A stretch of DNA of 64,000 nt from Candidatus Eiseniibacteriota bacterium (GTDB lineage Bacteria > Orphanbacterota > Orphanbacteria > Orphanbacterales > Orphanbacteraceae). The stretch covers positions 123,630 to 187,629 of the forward strand of contig JAJCZU010000007.1 in NCBI GenBank assembly GCA_029262235.1, written 5' to 3'. The translations under genes and the position numbers were made by a program. The notes beneath the pieces were generated by a model. That model was not told the DNA's origin, searched no databases, and saw only the letters and a list, made by a program, of their open reading frames with translations. Shown here piece by piece: positions 16,521-28,658 of this stretch (the stretch's first letter is position 1; each line of letters starts with the position of its first letter).

Positions 16521-17729
16521 GTGAACACCAAACACTTCATCGAAATGGAAGAGCGCTACGGCGCCCACAACTATCATCCCCTCGACGTTGTGGTCGAACG
16601 AGCGGAAGGCGTCTGGGTATACGACGTCGACGGCAACAAGTATCTCGATTGCCTCGCGGCCTATTCCGCGGTCAATCAGGGCCACTGTCACCCGCGCCTC
16701 GTGAAGAAGATCAAGGAGCAGGTCGACAAGCTGACACTCACCTCCCGCGCATTCCGGAACGACCAGCTCGGGCCGTACTGCAAGGAGCTGAGCGAGCTTT
16801 CGGGCATGGACAAGGTTCTGCCGATGAACACGGGCGCGGAAGCGGTCGAAACCGCGATCAAGGCCGCGCGCAAATGGGGGTACACGGTCAAGGGGATCCC
16901 CGCGAACAAAGCGGAGATCATCGTCTTCGACGGAAACTTCCACGGCCGCACGACCACGATCGTCGGCTTCTCGACCGACCCGCAGTCGTACGGCGGCTTC
17001 GGTCCGTTCGCTCCCGGCTTCAAGATCGTCAAATACGGCGACGCGAACGCGGTGCGCGAAGCGATCACGCCGAACACGTGCGCGCTGATCATCGAACCGA
17101 TTCAGGGCGAGGGCGGCATCATCATTCCGAAGGACGGCTACCTGAAAGAGCTGCGTGAAATCTGCACGAAAGAGAACGTGCTCTTCATCGCGGACGAGAT
17201 TCAGTCCGGCCTCGGACGCACGGGCCGCATGTTCTGCTTCCAGTGGGAGAACGTGAAGCCGGACGGCATCATTGTCGGGAAGGCTCTCTCGGGCGGCATG
17301 TACCCGGTTTCGGCGTTCCTCTGCAACGACAGTGTGATGTCGGTCTTCACGCCCGGCGATCACGGCAGCACGTACGGCGGCAACCCGCTCGCCTGCGCCG
17401 TGGCGCGCGAAGCGCTCAAGGTCATCGTGGACGAAGGACTGGTCGAACGCTCCGAAGAGCTCGGCGCGTACTTTTTGAAGCGCCTGCGCGAGATCAAGTC
17501 CGACCGCCTGAAGGAGATTCGCGGACGCGGGCTCTGGATCGCGATCGAACTCGAAAAGGCGGCACGTCCCGACTGCGTCGCGCTGAAGCAGAAGGGCATC
17601 CTGTGCAAGGAAACGCACGAAAACGTCATCCGGATCGCGCCGCCGCTCACGATTTCAAAAGATGAAGTCGACTGGGCCTGTGACCGCGTGAAAGAAGTGC
17701 TCGAAGCGCCGGCAATGGCAGGCGCGTAG
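16521..17729 (+). CDS. rocD: Ornithine--oxo-acid aminotransferase (class III PLP enzyme)
   Basis: 402-aa class-III aminotransferase that should convert ornithine and 2-oxoglutarate to glutamate semialdehyde and glutamate. Visible family motifs are NTGAEAVETAIKAARKW (phosphate cup), FHGRTTTIVGFSTDP, EPIQGEGGIIIP, FIADEIQSGLGRTG (Asp contacting the PLP ring) and GKALSGGMYPVSA with the Schiff-base Lys. The N-terminal GAHNYHPLDVV is typical of ornithine aminotransferases. The GTG at 16521 has GGGAGGA 9 nt upstream. It stands alone between two unrelated genes. Another omega-aminotransferase specificity is possible but less likely. Confidence 0.9.
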   Translation: MNTKHFIEMEERYGAHNYHPLDVVVERAEGVWVYDVDGNKYLDCLAAYSAVNQGHCHPRLVKKIKEQVDKLTLTSRAFRNDQLGPYCKELSELSGMDKVLPMNTGAEAVETAIKAARKWGYTVKGIPANKAEIIVFDGNFHGRTTTIVGFSTDPQSYGGFGPFAPGFKIVKYGDANAVREAITPNTCALIIEPIQGEGGIIIPKDGYLKELREICTKENVLFIADEIQSGLGRTGRMFCFQWENVKPDGIIVGKALSGGMYPVSAFLCNDSVMSVFTPGDHGSTYGGNPLACAVAREALKVIVDEGLVERSEELGAYFLKRLREIKSDRLKEIRGRGLWIAIELEKAARPDCVALKQKGILCKETHENVIRIAPPLTISKDEVDWACDRVKEVLEAPAMAGA

Positions 17730-17812
17730 GTAGTACGCCCACTTGAGTACGACAGTGGTGCGGGGAGCCATCTCCTCGCACCTCTTTGTCGGGCCCCCGC
17801 GTAAGGATCTCC

Positions 17813-18538
17813 ATGGAATCGTTTCTGTTCGGCATTCTGATGACTCTCGTCGTGCTCGGGCTCGCCTGGCTCGCGTTCCGTCGCACAAAGCGCGGGCGCC
17901 TTCCCGCGGAACGTGTTCCGGAAACGCAGTCGTTCGTTACGAGCCTGCGCTCGGTCGGGGAACTTTCCGTGTTCCGGGCGCGGACGAAGGAGATCATTAC
18001 GTCGTCCGACCATGATTTCGGCGAGTTCGGCGGGCGCTATCTCACCTGGCTTATCACGAACAAGAAGATGACGATGATCTTCGAGTTCGACGTCGACTTT
18101 CGCTACAACCTGCTCGACCCCGATCTCGAGGTGCGCCAGGAGTCCGACGGTTCGTACACCGTGAAGCTTCCGGCGTGCGCGTACGAAGTTCGCATTATCG
18201 ACATGCGCGTTCACAGCGAAGACCACACAAAGCTTCTGCCGTGGCTCATGCCCGACCTCGTCGGCCGTTTTTTCACGGGCGGCGGCTTCTCGGTCGAGAA
18301 GAAGAACCAGCTCATCGCCGACGCCAAACGGTCCGCGACTCATTTCGCCGAAGGCCTCGTCGCCGCCGCGCAGTCCGACGCGCAGGATTCCGCCCGCAAA
18401 ACGCTCGAAGGGGTGGCCCGCAGCTTCGGGGCCGACCGCATTCAGATCCAGTTCACGCCCACCAGCGAGTTCAAGCCGAGCGTGGACGCCTCTTCCCTCG
18501 AGCGCATCGCCCCGCCACCGGGCTCTGGGGCCCTCTAG
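17813..18538 (+). CDS. DUF4230-like membrane-anchored protein
   Basis: 241-aa protein with one N-terminal helix (FLFGILMTLVVLGLAWLAF) and a soluble alpha/beta region. The part around 60-130 (MIFEFDVDFRYNLLD, YTVKLPACAYEV) resembles DUF4230 proteins, whose function is unknown; this assignment is tentative. ATG 17813 with AAGGA 5 nt upstream is preferred over a TTG at 17786. The next gene encodes another single-helix anchored protein on the same strand. Confidence 0.7.
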   Translation: MESFLFGILMTLVVLGLAWLAFRRTKRGRLPAERVPETQSFVTSLRSVGELSVFRARTKEIITSSDHDFGEFGGRYLTWLITNKKMTMIFEFDVDFRYNLLDPDLEVRQESDGSYTVKLPACAYEVRIIDMRVHSEDHTKLLPWLMPDLVGRFFTGGGFSVEKKNQLIADAKRSATHFAEGLVAAAQSDAQDSARKTLEGVARSFGADRIQIQFTPTSEFKPSVDASSLERIAPPPGSGAL

Positions 18539-18660
18539 CCCCCCGAAAACGACCCCCTCAAAGATTTCCGCGTCTGATCCGATACGAAGAAGGACGGAAG
18601 ACCGCCCCGGCCGAGGTGCCGCGACGGAGAACTACGCCCGGATCATCGGAAAAGAGCGGC

Positions 18661-19326
18661 ATGCATATCGATCTCGACACGGGGAAGAAGGACCAGTCGC
18701 GCAACTCGTCGCGCCTTCGGCAGGTGCTGTTCGTCGTGCTCGGGCTCATCATCGCCCTCTACTTTTCGTATGAGCGGGAAGTGCACCGGCGCTGGAATCC
18801 GGTCGCGATGCAGACGACGCTGCCGAGCTCCCTCATTCAGGGTATCGAGAATCCGATGGCCCTGCGCTCCCAGCTTCTCGTGGCGTTCGTAACGAATGAG
18901 TTCGGCAACCCGGTCCCGGGCGTGCAGGTCGTGTTCAAGACCGACACCGGCAAGGTCACGCCGTCGACGATCACCGACGACAGCGGGCGGGCTACCGCAA
19001 CGCTCTTCCCTGGTTTCACGGAAGTGCAGGACATCCCCGGCGACAATTCGATCTGTGCGTATATTCCGGAAGAGAACGTGGACTGGACGACGCTGGAGCC
19101 GGGGAGTCAGGAACGGCTTGCCTCGGACGAGGAGATTGCGGGTGCGCGCATCGCCATCTTTCGCCTGATCGACACGGGCGGCGGGGCAACCGAACTCGTT
19201 CCGACGGATCTTCGACAGCTCGCATCCGTCGGGCTCAGCCGAAGTGAGTGCATCGAGGCGCCCGTGACCGCGCGGCCCGACTCTACCGGCGTCTCACGCG
19301 AAACGAAAGCTCCGGAAGCCCGCTGA
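18661..19326 (+). CDS. Membrane-anchored protein with bacterial Ig-like (Big_1) domain
   Basis: 221-aa protein. A single helix near residues 20-36 (VLFVVLGLIIALYFSY) anchors a periplasmic or surface domain. Residues about 70-115 (NEFGNPVPGVQVVFKTD and TDDSGRATATLFPG) are a recognisable Ig-like Big_1 beta-sandwich of the invasin/intimin kind. No catalytic motif is visible. The ATG at 18661 is chosen because it places the helix near the N-terminus; the open frame upstream overlaps the previous gene. Its last 44 bp overlap the convergent FAH-family gene. Confidence 0.75.
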   Translation: MHIDLDTGKKDQSRNSSRLRQVLFVVLGLIIALYFSYEREVHRRWNPVAMQTTLPSSLIQGIENPMALRSQLLVAFVTNEFGNPVPGVQVVFKTDTGKVTPSTITDDSGRATATLFPGFTEVQDIPGDNSICAYIPEENVDWTTLEPGSQERLASDEEIAGARIAIFRLIDTGGGATELVPTDLRQLASVGLSRSECIEAPVTARPDSTGVSRETKAPEAR

Positions 19327-19960
19327 TCGCGGCGTTCACTTCGTCTCCGTCTTCGAGAGGGCCGACGCCCTCGGGCGTTCCCGTCAAAAACAGATCCCCC
19401 GGTTCAAGTGTGAAGTACTGCGATGCATAGGCGATCAGCGTCGCGGGCGAAAAGATCATTTCGCCGAGCGGGCCGCGCTGTTTCGTTTCGCCGTTCACGG
19501 TGAGATGCAGTTCGGTTTCCGCATCGCCGCTCCGTTTGCTCCACGCCCAGTTTTTCGCGCGGGCGAAACGGCCGACCGGCGCGCTTTCGTCAAACCCCTT
19601 CGCGAGCGTCCACGGTGCGCCGGTTTTTTTCGCGGCGGCCTGCACACCTCGCAATGTGAGGTCGAGTGCAACGCCATAGCCCCCGATCGTGCGGGCGGCG
19701 GAGTCAACGGACAGGTTTCTACCCCCTTTGCAGAGCACGACCGCAAGCTCGATTTCGTGGTGGAGTTCGCCGAAAGCGGCGGGGACCTCCACCGCGTCCG
19801 GCTCGATCGCGAGGGCAGTGTGCGGCTTCAGAAAAAGCATCGGCTCGCGCGGGAGGTCGGCGCCCATCTCCTTCGCATGCTTCGCGTAGTTCCGGCCGAC
19901 ACAGAAAATTTTCGGCACGGGAACGGCGGTATCTTCGAGAATTACGGCGTATCGTTTCAT
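19283..19960 (-). CDS. Fumarylacetoacetate hydrolase (FAH) family protein
   Basis: 225-aa FAH-fold enzyme. Family motifs are KIFCVGRNYAKHAKEMG near the N-terminus, HHEIELAVVLCKGG with the metal-binding Glu pair, and an Asp at YGVALDLTLR. TGTPEGVGPLEDGDEV closes the fold. Size and motifs fit the acylpyruvase/FAHD1-like group, which cleaves C-C bonds in acylpyruvates or decarboxylates oxaloacetate; the substrate is inferred only. ATG 19960 with GGAG 8 nt upstream is preferred over a GTG at 19984. It lies 13 bp downstream of the GT87 gene and overlaps the convergent Ig-like gene by 44 bp. Confidence 0.87.
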   Translation of the reverse strand: MKRYAVILEDTAVPVPKIFCVGRNYAKHAKEMGADLPREPMLFLKPHTALAIEPDAVEVPAAFGELHHEIELAVVLCKGGRNLSVDSAARTIGGYGVALDLTLRGVQAAAKKTGAPWTLAKGFDESAPVGRFARAKNWAWSKRSGDAETELHLTVNGETKQRGPLGEMIFSPATLIAYASQYFTLEPGDLFLTGTPEGVGPLEDGDEVNAAISGLPELSFRVRRR

Positions 19961-19973
19961 GGGGACGCTCCGG

Positions 19974-21347
19974 TCAAAGCGCACCTCTCGTATCGGACAA
20001 TTCGGAGAGAGGGCTTTCTTCGGCGAGCACGGCGAGCGCGAAGAACGCGAACACGGGGCCCCAGTAGTTCAGATGGAAGATGCGCCCGAAAAGCAGGAAC
20101 GTGAGCAGGAAAAGCGCGCTCGCCGCGAAAAACCGGCGCGCGGACGGCGAGCGCGCAATCCAGCGGAAGAGCAGCGCGAACGCCATGAGGGCCAACGGCG
20201 CCTGCACGAGCCAGAACGGGAAGTAGTCGTACCGGTTCTCGACCCACGCGAAAACGTTCGCGACGTTTCCGAAACCGTATCCCGGCGTGCCGCCGAGCGG
20301 GTAGCTGATTTCCGCGCGCCCCGTGTTGAAGTCGACCGTGTCTTCCCAGAATGCCCCCGGGTTCCAGAAAAAGAAGGGACCCACCAGGAGCGCGGCCGCA
20401 AGAATTCCGGGAAGCAGTTTGCGCGGCACGATTCCGCGGCCCACTGCGAACAGAACAAAGAACGGCGCGAGCAGAACGGCAAACTGTTTCGTTGCGCACG
20501 CGACACCGAAAAGGAGCACCGCCGCGAGAACGCGCCCGCCGCGAAGGAGCGCGATGGCCGCGACTACGAGTGACAGCACCATCACGTCGTTTCGCCCCTG
20601 CACGAGGTGGGGTACGAGAAACGGGTTCAGGTACCAGATGATCGCGAGCAGGTGACGCCGCTCCGGGTCGCGGGCAAAGCGCGTCGCGAAGAGGCCGCCG
20701 ATCAGATAGAACGCGAGGTAGAGATAGCGCGCGTCATAGCGAAGCCCGGCGCCGTCAGCGACCGAGAGAAATGGCACGTGCGCGAGGAATGAAAACGGCA
20801 GGTAGGGCAGGTGGATGATCGCCGGATTTTTCGGCCCCCATTCGAGCGTGGCCATCGGCGTACTTCGGTAGTCGGCCGCGTACGGATTTTCGCCTCGCAG
20901 GAAGAAGCGCGCGGCCTCCTCGGTCTGTATGACTCCGCCGTCGTGCGCGTGCCCTTTCGGCCCGAGATCGAACCGGAGATTCGTCTCCCAGTAGAGAGGC
21001 ATCACGACCCAGAGCAGCACGAAAGCCGCGAGAACGATCCGCCTGACGAGCAGCGAAAAGACGTTCCGCGACGACCCCACCACGCCCGCGACTCCGACCG
21101 CCGGGCCTCCGGCGCCGCTGCCGATCACTCCGAACGAGGCGAAGGCGTAGATCAATATCAGAAAGGAGGAGAATGCGACCCAGAGCGCCGCGAGCGGGTT
21201 CTTGATCAGGCTGTGTTCGAAGAACGCCGACCAGCTGTCCGATGTTTTTGCAAGATCGCCGAGCCAGGCGCCGAACTCGAGGTCGCTTTCCATCGGCAGA
21301 AGCAGAAACACGAGCAGCGTGAGAATGAGAATGTCGAGGTGGCGCAT
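19974..21347 (-). CDS. Multi-spanning membrane glycosyltransferase, GT87/DUF2029-like
   Basis: 457-aa integral membrane protein with about ten to twelve helices. A long first loop contains GENPYAADY and a YLPFSFLAHVPF segment, and a later region has GRNDVMVLSLVVAAIALL followed by ATKQFAVLLAPFF. These match the pattern of polyprenyl-phosphate-mannose-dependent GT87 transferases. The sugar donor and acceptor cannot be told. It follows hflX by 17 bp on the same strand and precedes the FAH gene by 13 bp, so it probably sits at the end of the gyrase-hflX transcript. Confidence 0.7.
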   Translation of the reverse strand: MRHLDILILTLLVFLLLPMESDLEFGAWLGDLAKTSDSWSAFFEHSLIKNPLAALWVAFSSFLILIYAFASFGVIGSGAGGPAVGVAGVVGSSRNVFSLLVRRIVLAAFVLLWVVMPLYWETNLRFDLGPKGHAHDGGVIQTEEAARFFLRGENPYAADYRSTPMATLEWGPKNPAIIHLPYLPFSFLAHVPFLSVADGAGLRYDARYLYLAFYLIGGLFATRFARDPERRHLLAIIWYLNPFLVPHLVQGRNDVMVLSLVVAAIALLRGGRVLAAVLLFGVACATKQFAVLLAPFFVLFAVGRGIVPRKLLPGILAAALLVGPFFFWNPGAFWEDTVDFNTGRAEISYPLGGTPGYGFGNVANVFAWVENRYDYFPFWLVQAPLALMAFALLFRWIARSPSARRFFAASALFLLTFLLFGRIFHLNYWGPVFAFFALAVLAEESPLSELSDTRGAL

Positions 21348-21364
21348 GTTGAAACGGCCTCTCG

Positions 21365-22792
21365 TTATTCCTCGGAGCTTTCGTCGAGTGTGTCGGCTGC
21401 GCCCGCAGCATCGGCAGCGCTCGCAGCATCTGTTTCTTCGCCGAAGTCTTCTTCCGCGTCGGAAACGAAGCCGAGCTTCTTGAAGCGCTCCACCCAGACG
21501 TGCGGAAGGCGCGCGCGAATCAGAATGGCATCCGAGCCGTACTTCTCGGCAAGAACTTCGCCTTCCCGATGCACGGTCGACACGCGCGCCGATTCCTTCA
21601 CGGGGAAACGAAGGTCGACCACCCGGCTGCCGATGATCGCCTGTGTGCGCATCTCACCGAGAAGCTCGTCCAGCCCCTGTCCGGTTTTGGCGCTGGCCAC
21701 AAACCCCGGTCCGTACTTGTTCAACAGGTAGTTCAGATGAAATTCGTCCGGAGCCCGGTCGGCCTTGTTCAGAACGAGAATCACAGGCTTGTCCTTCACG
21801 CCGAGCTCTTCCAGCACCTTCCCGACGGTCTCGATCTGCTGCTCGGCGTCCTCGTTCGAGGCGTCGACAACGTGTATGAGGAAGTCCGACTCCTGCACTT
21901 CGGAGAGCGTGGCGCGAAAGGATTCGATCAGTTTGTGCGGGAGCTTGCGGATGAATCCTACGGTGTCGCTGACAATAATATCGTAGTCCTTGTCGAGCTC
22001 GACAACGCGCGACGTCGTGTCGAGCGTCGCGAAGAGCTCGTCTGCCACGTAGACCTTGCTTCCGGCGAGCGCGTTCAGCAGCGTCGATTTGCCGGCGTTC
22101 GTATACCCGACGAGCGACGCCGTCGTGTGCTTGCGACGCGCCTTGCGCTGCACCATGCGGCTTGTCTCGAAACGCTCCAGTTCTTTCTTGAGGCGCCCGA
22201 TTCTGTCGCGCACTTTTCGCCTGTCGACCTCCAGCTGCGTTTCCCCGGGCCCGCGTGTTCCGATTCCGCCGCCGAGCCGCGACAGATGGTCCCACAGTTT
22301 CGTAAGGCGCGGCATGGCATACTCGAGCTGCGCGAGTTCGACCTGGAGCTTCGCCGTGTCGGTCTGCGCGTGCGTCGCGAAGATGTCGAGGATGAGCTCG
22401 CTTCGATCGATGACTTTGGTCTGGAGGCGTGTTTCGAGGTTCTTGCCCTGCGCGGGCGAGAGGTCGTTGTCGAAGATTACGAGCCTGATCTCTTTCTCTT
22501 CGACGAGTTCGCGGAGCTCTTCCAGTTTCCCTTTTCCGATGTAGGTCGCGCCCACGATACGTGATCGCCGCTGGATGATGCGGTCGACGACAATCGCGCC
22601 CGCCGTGCTGGCGAGTTCCGCGAGTTCTTCCAGTGATCGTTCGACGGATTCCTGCGTGTCACGATTGAGGCCGACGCCGACAAGAATCGCCGACTCGTTG
22701 CGCGCCTTCGGGTCTACCGTCGGCGCAAAGAGCGATCTCGTTTCGTCGTAACTTTTCGTGCGGGTGGCGGAATGTTCTTTCTGTTCCCTCAA
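21365..22792 (-). CDS. hflX: GTPase HflX
   Basis: 475-aa ribosome-associated GTPase that splits stalled or hibernating ribosomes. The N-terminal HflX domain (GKGKLEEL, IFDNDLSPAQGKNLE) is followed by the glycine-rich hinge GGGIGTRGPGETQLE. The G domain has G1 VGYTNAGKST, G3 DTVGFI and G4 NKAD. A long acidic Glu/Asp/Ala tail ends the chain. The only sensible start is a TTG at 22792 that overlaps the gyrA stop (TTGA), suggesting translational coupling. Confidence 0.93.
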   Translation of the reverse strand: MREQKEHSATRTKSYDETRSLFAPTVDPKARNESAILVGVGLNRDTQESVERSLEELAELASTAGAIVVDRIIQRRSRIVGATYIGKGKLEELRELVEEKEIRLVIFDNDLSPAQGKNLETRLQTKVIDRSELILDIFATHAQTDTAKLQVELAQLEYAMPRLTKLWDHLSRLGGGIGTRGPGETQLEVDRRKVRDRIGRLKKELERFETSRMVQRKARRKHTTASLVGYTNAGKSTLLNALAGSKVYVADELFATLDTTSRVVELDKDYDIIVSDTVGFIRKLPHKLIESFRATLSEVQESDFLIHVVDASNEDAEQQIETVGKVLEELGVKDKPVILVLNKADRAPDEFHLNYLLNKYGPGFVASAKTGQGLDELLGEMRTQAIIGSRVVDLRFPVKESARVSTVHREGEVLAEKYGSDAILIRARLPHVWVERFKKLGFVSDAEEDFGEETDAASAADAAGAADTLDESSEE

Positions 22793-25290
22793 GCGGTGTC
22801 GTTCGCCTTCCCGTTCTCGTCGTTTCCGTTCTCGTCGCTTCCGGCACCCGGCCCGCCGCCCTCATCATCGTCTTCTTCGATCATGAGACGCGCGACGTCG
22901 ACCACGATGTCCCCTTCGTCGGGGTTCACGACCTTCACGCCCTGCGTGTTGCGGCCCATCATCGAGATGCCGGCGACCTGCATGCGGATGACGATCCCCT
23001 TGCGGGTGATGATCATGAGTTCGTCGCTGTCGACGACCTCCTTGATCGAAATGAGCTCGCCGTTCCGCTTGTTGGCCTTGACGGTGATGATCCCTTTGCC
23101 GCCGCGTCGCGTAATACGATAATCGTCGATCACCGTACGCTTGCCGTACCCGTTCTCGGTAACGACGAGAATGGAGCCGCCGCGGTCGAGCGTGATCATG
23201 CCGACCACGCGGTCGCCGTCTTCGATCGTAACGCCGCGGACACCGCGTGCCGTGCGTCCCATCGGGCGCACTTCGCTCTCGTGAAAACGAATCGCCTTGC
23301 CGTTCGCTTTCGCGATTACGACTTCGGCGTCGCCGTCGGTCACCTTCGCTTCGATCAGGCGATCGCCCTCTTCCATGCTGATCGCGTAAATACCGACCTT
23401 GCGCACGTTCTGGAATGCGGAAAGCGGCGTCTTCTTGATATAGCCGCCTTCGGTCGCCATCACGAGATAGCGGTCTTCCGGGAAGTCCGTCGTTGAAATG
23501 ACGGCCGTGATCTTCTCCCCTTCATCGAGCTTCAGCAGGTTCGCCGCGGATTTGCCGCGCGCTGTCCGGCTTGCGACGGGGATCTGATACGTCTTGAGCC
23601 AGTGACAGCGACCCTTGTCCGTAAAGAACATCAGGTACGAATGCGTCGAGGCGATAAAGAGGTGCTCGAGGAAGTCCTCGTCCTTCGCCACCGCGCCCGC
23701 CACGCCACGCCCGCCGCGGTTCTGCTTGCGGTACGTGTCGAGCGGCAGGCGCTTCACGTAACCGGTGTGTGAAATCGTGACGATCATGTCTTCTTCGGCG
23801 ATCAGGTCTTCGTTGCCGATTTCGACCACGGCGTCGATGACGTCCGTTCTGCGGTCGTCGCCGAAACGTTCGCGGAGATCCGCGATCTCTTCTTTAATGA
23901 TGCCCCGGATCAGCATTTCGCTCGCGAGGATCGCCTTCAGCTGTTCGATCAGCTTCAGCAGCTCGAGGTATTCGGCTTCGATCTTGTCGCGCTCGAGCCC
24001 GGTCAGGCGCTGCAGTCTCATGTCGAGAATCGCCTGCGCCTGGAGCTCGGAAAGCTCGAACGTTTCCATGAGCCCGGATTTCGCCTCCGCCGGATCCTGC
24101 GACGCCCGAATCAGCGCGATCACGGCGTCGAGATGGTCGAGCGCGATCTTGAGGCCTTCGAGAATGTGCGCGCGCGCCTCGGCCTTCCGGAGGTCGAACT
24201 CGGTCCGGCGCCGCACCACTTCCATTCTGTGCCGCACGAACTCCGTCAGGATCTGTTTCAGCGAAAGCACGCGCGGCTCGTTGTCGACGAGCGCGAGCAT
24301 GTTCATGCTGAACGTGGCCTGCAGCTGCGTGCGCTGGAAAAGCGTGTTCAGGATGATGTCGGCCGGCGCGTCCTTCTTCAGCTCGATCACGATCCGCATC
24401 CCCTTGCGGTCGGACTCGTCGCGCAGATCGCTGATACCCGCAATGTGGCCGTCGCGCACGAGGTCCGCGATCTTTTCGATCAGCGACGTCTTGTTCACCT
24501 GATACGGAATCTCGGTGATCACGATTCGCTCGCGATCCTTCTTGAAATCTTCGACGTGCGTGCGCGCGCGCACCACGGCGCGACCCTGCCCCGTAAGATA
24601 GCCGCGCATGACGTCTTCTTTGCCGCAGATGATGCCCCCGGTCGGGAAGTCGGGCGCCTGCACATGCTCGAGGAGCTGGAAGTCGTCGATCTCGGGATCG
24701 TCGATCAGCGCCGTGAGCGCGTCGGCGATTTCGCGCAGGTTATGCGGCGGAATGCTCGTCGCCATCCCGACCGCGATCCCGGTCGCGCCGTTCAGGATGA
24801 GGTTCGGCAGCTTGCCCGGCAGTACCGTGGGCTCGGTGCGCGTCTCGTCGTAGTTCGCGACGTAGTCGACCGTTTCCTTGTCGAGATCCTCGAGAAGGTC
24901 GACGGCCGTCGGTGTCATCCGCGCTTCCGTGTAGCGCATGGCCGCAGGCGGATCGCCGTCGATCGAACCGAAGTTCCCCTGCCCGTTGATCAGCGGATAG
25001 CGCATGTTGAAGTCCTGCGCCAGCCGAACGAGCGTCGGGTAGATCACCTGTTCACCGTGTGGATGATAGTTACCCGACGTGTCACCGGCGATTTTCGCGC
25101 ACTTGCGTGGCTGCGCGCCGGGCGACAGGTTCAGGTCGTTCATCGCGACGAGGATGCGTCTCTGCGACGGCTTGAGCCCGTCTCTCGCATCGGGCAGCGC
25201 CCGCGCGATGATCACGCTCATTGCGTAAGTCATGTAAGACTCGCGCATCTCCTCTTCGATATAAGTTGGCAGAATGGTTCCGTCAGCCAT
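22789..25290 (-). CDS. gyrA: DNA gyrase subunit A
   Basis: 833-aa catalytic subunit of gyrase, which breaks and rejoins DNA to introduce negative supercoils. The active-site Tyr is 120 in AAMRYTE. The quinolone-determining loop reads [17 protein letters not shown], so the residues equivalent to E. coli Ser83 and Asp87 are Gln81 and Pro85. The C-terminal beta-pinwheel carries a GyrA-box-like NRGGRGVAG and repeated strands ending near 800, followed by an Asp/Glu/Gly/Asn tail. ATG 25290 has AGGAG upstream and follows gyrB by 15 bp. Confidence 0.97.
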   Translation of the reverse strand: MADGTILPTYIEEEMRESYMTYAMSVIIARALPDARDGLKPSQRRILVAMNDLNLSPGAQPRKCAKIAGDTSGNYHPHGEQVIYPTLVRLAQDFNMRYPLINGQGNFGSIDGDPPAAMRYTEARMTPTAVDLLEDLDKETVDYVANYDETRTEPTVLPGKLPNLILNGATGIAVGMATSIPPHNLREIADALTALIDDPEIDDFQLLEHVQAPDFPTGGIICGKEDVMRGYLTGQGRAVVRARTHVEDFKKDRERIVITEIPYQVNKTSLIEKIADLVRDGHIAGISDLRDESDRKGMRIVIELKKDAPADIILNTLFQRTQLQATFSMNMLALVDNEPRVLSLKQILTEFVRHRMEVVRRRTEFDLRKAEARAHILEGLKIALDHLDAVIALIRASQDPAEAKSGLMETFELSELQAQAILDMRLQRLTGLERDKIEAEYLELLKLIEQLKAILASEMLIRGIIKEEIADLRERFGDDRRTDVIDAVVEIGNEDLIAEEDMIVTISHTGYVKRLPLDTYRKQNRGGRGVAGAVAKDEDFLEHLFIASTHSYLMFFTDKGRCHWLKTYQIPVASRTARGKSAANLLKLDEGEKITAVISTTDFPEDRYLVMATEGGYIKKTPLSAFQNVRKVGIYAISMEEGDRLIEAKVTDGDAEVVIAKANGKAIRFHESEVRPMGRTARGVRGVTIEDGDRVVGMITLDRGGSILVVTENGYGKRTVIDDYRITRRGGKGIITVKANKRNGELISIKEVVDSDELMIITRKGIVIRMQVAGISMMGRNTQGVKVVNPDEGDIVVDVARLMIEEDDDEGGGPGAGSDENGNDENGKANDTA

Positions 25291-25305
25291 CCTTTTCGCT
25301 TTCTC

Positions 25306-27553
<2,248 letters not shown>

Positions 27554-27554
27554 A

Positions 27555-28658
27555 TTACTCCTCGCGAAGCAACGCGCCCCCTTCTCGAAACGAAAATCGT
27601 ATTGCCCCGGGAAAATAGCGGCCGAGACCCGCCCGCTCCGTTCCCGTAGCAAAAACCTGTCCGGCCTCGCCGAGCATGCCCGCGAGCCGGTCGGAGCGCC
27701 CCGCGTCGAGCTCGGTGAACACGTCATCGAGCAGCAGGATCGGCTCTTCGCGCAGGCGGTCGCGCATGAGCCGCGACGCGCCGATCTTGAGCCCGAGCAC
27801 CGCGCTCCTGTGTTGTCCGCGCGACCCGTACGACCGGATCGACCGCTCGTCGAGCGTCATCGCGATGTCGTCGCGGTGCGGACCGACCGTCGTCCGCTTG
27901 AGACGCATGTCGTCTTCGCGGCGCGCGACAATCTTCTCGAAAACCGCCTCTTCCGTTTCCACTTCCTGCCCAATACCTGGGCGGTAGCGAACGGTGAGCG
28001 CCTCGCCTCCGGGGACGAGCCCGGCATACGCGGCCGCGACGTGCGGGGCGAGTTCTTCGATCGCCCGCCTCCGCGCCATCGTGATCTCGAAACCGGTCGC
28101 CGCAAGCTGGCGGTCCCACGGTTCGAGAAGGCGCGCGCGATTCGACTCCCACGAGTCACGCAGGATCTGGCCGCGCTGCTTCAGAATGCGCGCCAGCTCC
28201 TGCAGCCGGCGCAGATAAACCGCGTCCACACTGCAAAGCGTCAGGTCGAGAAAGTGCCGTCTTCGTTCCGGCTCGCCGCTCGTGATCTCCACGTCTTCGG
28301 GAGACACGAGCACCACGCCGCAACGCCCGACCATTTCCGAAAGCCGGGCGACTTCTTTCCCGTCGACGATGCCCTTCTTGCGCCCGCCCGTCTGATACCC
28401 GAGCGACAGCGAAGTCTTCCCGCCGCCGTCGCGCACGTACGTCGCGTTCACGTTGAAGACCCGCTCGCCGAAGCGAACGAGTTCCGGATCTTTTCGCGTG
28501 CGATGGGATCGAGTCGTGCCAAGCAAGAAAACGGCCTCTAACAGATTCGTCTTCCCCCGCCCGTTCGGCCCCCAGATCGCCACGCTCTCGCCGCCCGGCT
28601 CGATCGACAGTTCCGCATAATTACGGAAGTCGTTCAACCGGAGCGATTCGAGTCTCAC
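27555..28658 (-). CDS. recF: DNA replication and repair protein RecF
   Basis: 367-aa SMC-like ATPase that helps load RecA at single-strand gaps. Walker A is GPNGRGKTN near residue 30, the signature is SRGQHR near 283 and Walker B is ILLLDDVFTELD near 315. N-terminal MRLESLRLNDFRNY is typical. The GTG start overlaps the dnaN stop by 4 bp (GTGA), showing tight coupling with the sliding clamp gene. Confidence 0.95.
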   Translation of the reverse strand: MRLESLRLNDFRNYAELSIEPGGESVAIWGPNGRGKTNLLEAVFLLGTTRSHRTRKDPELVRFGERVFNVNATYVRDGGGKTSLSLGYQTGGRKKGIVDGKEVARLSEMVGRCGVVLVSPEDVEITSGEPERRRHFLDLTLCSVDAVYLRRLQELARILKQRGQILRDSWESNRARLLEPWDRQLAATGFEITMARRRAIEELAPHVAAAYAGLVPGGEALTVRYRPGIGQEVETEEAVFEKIVARREDDMRLKRTTVGPHRDDIAMTLDERSIRSYGSRGQHRSAVLGLKIGASRLMRDRLREEPILLLDDVFTELDAGRSDRLAGMLGEAGQVFATGTERAGLGRYFPGAIRFSFREGGALLREE

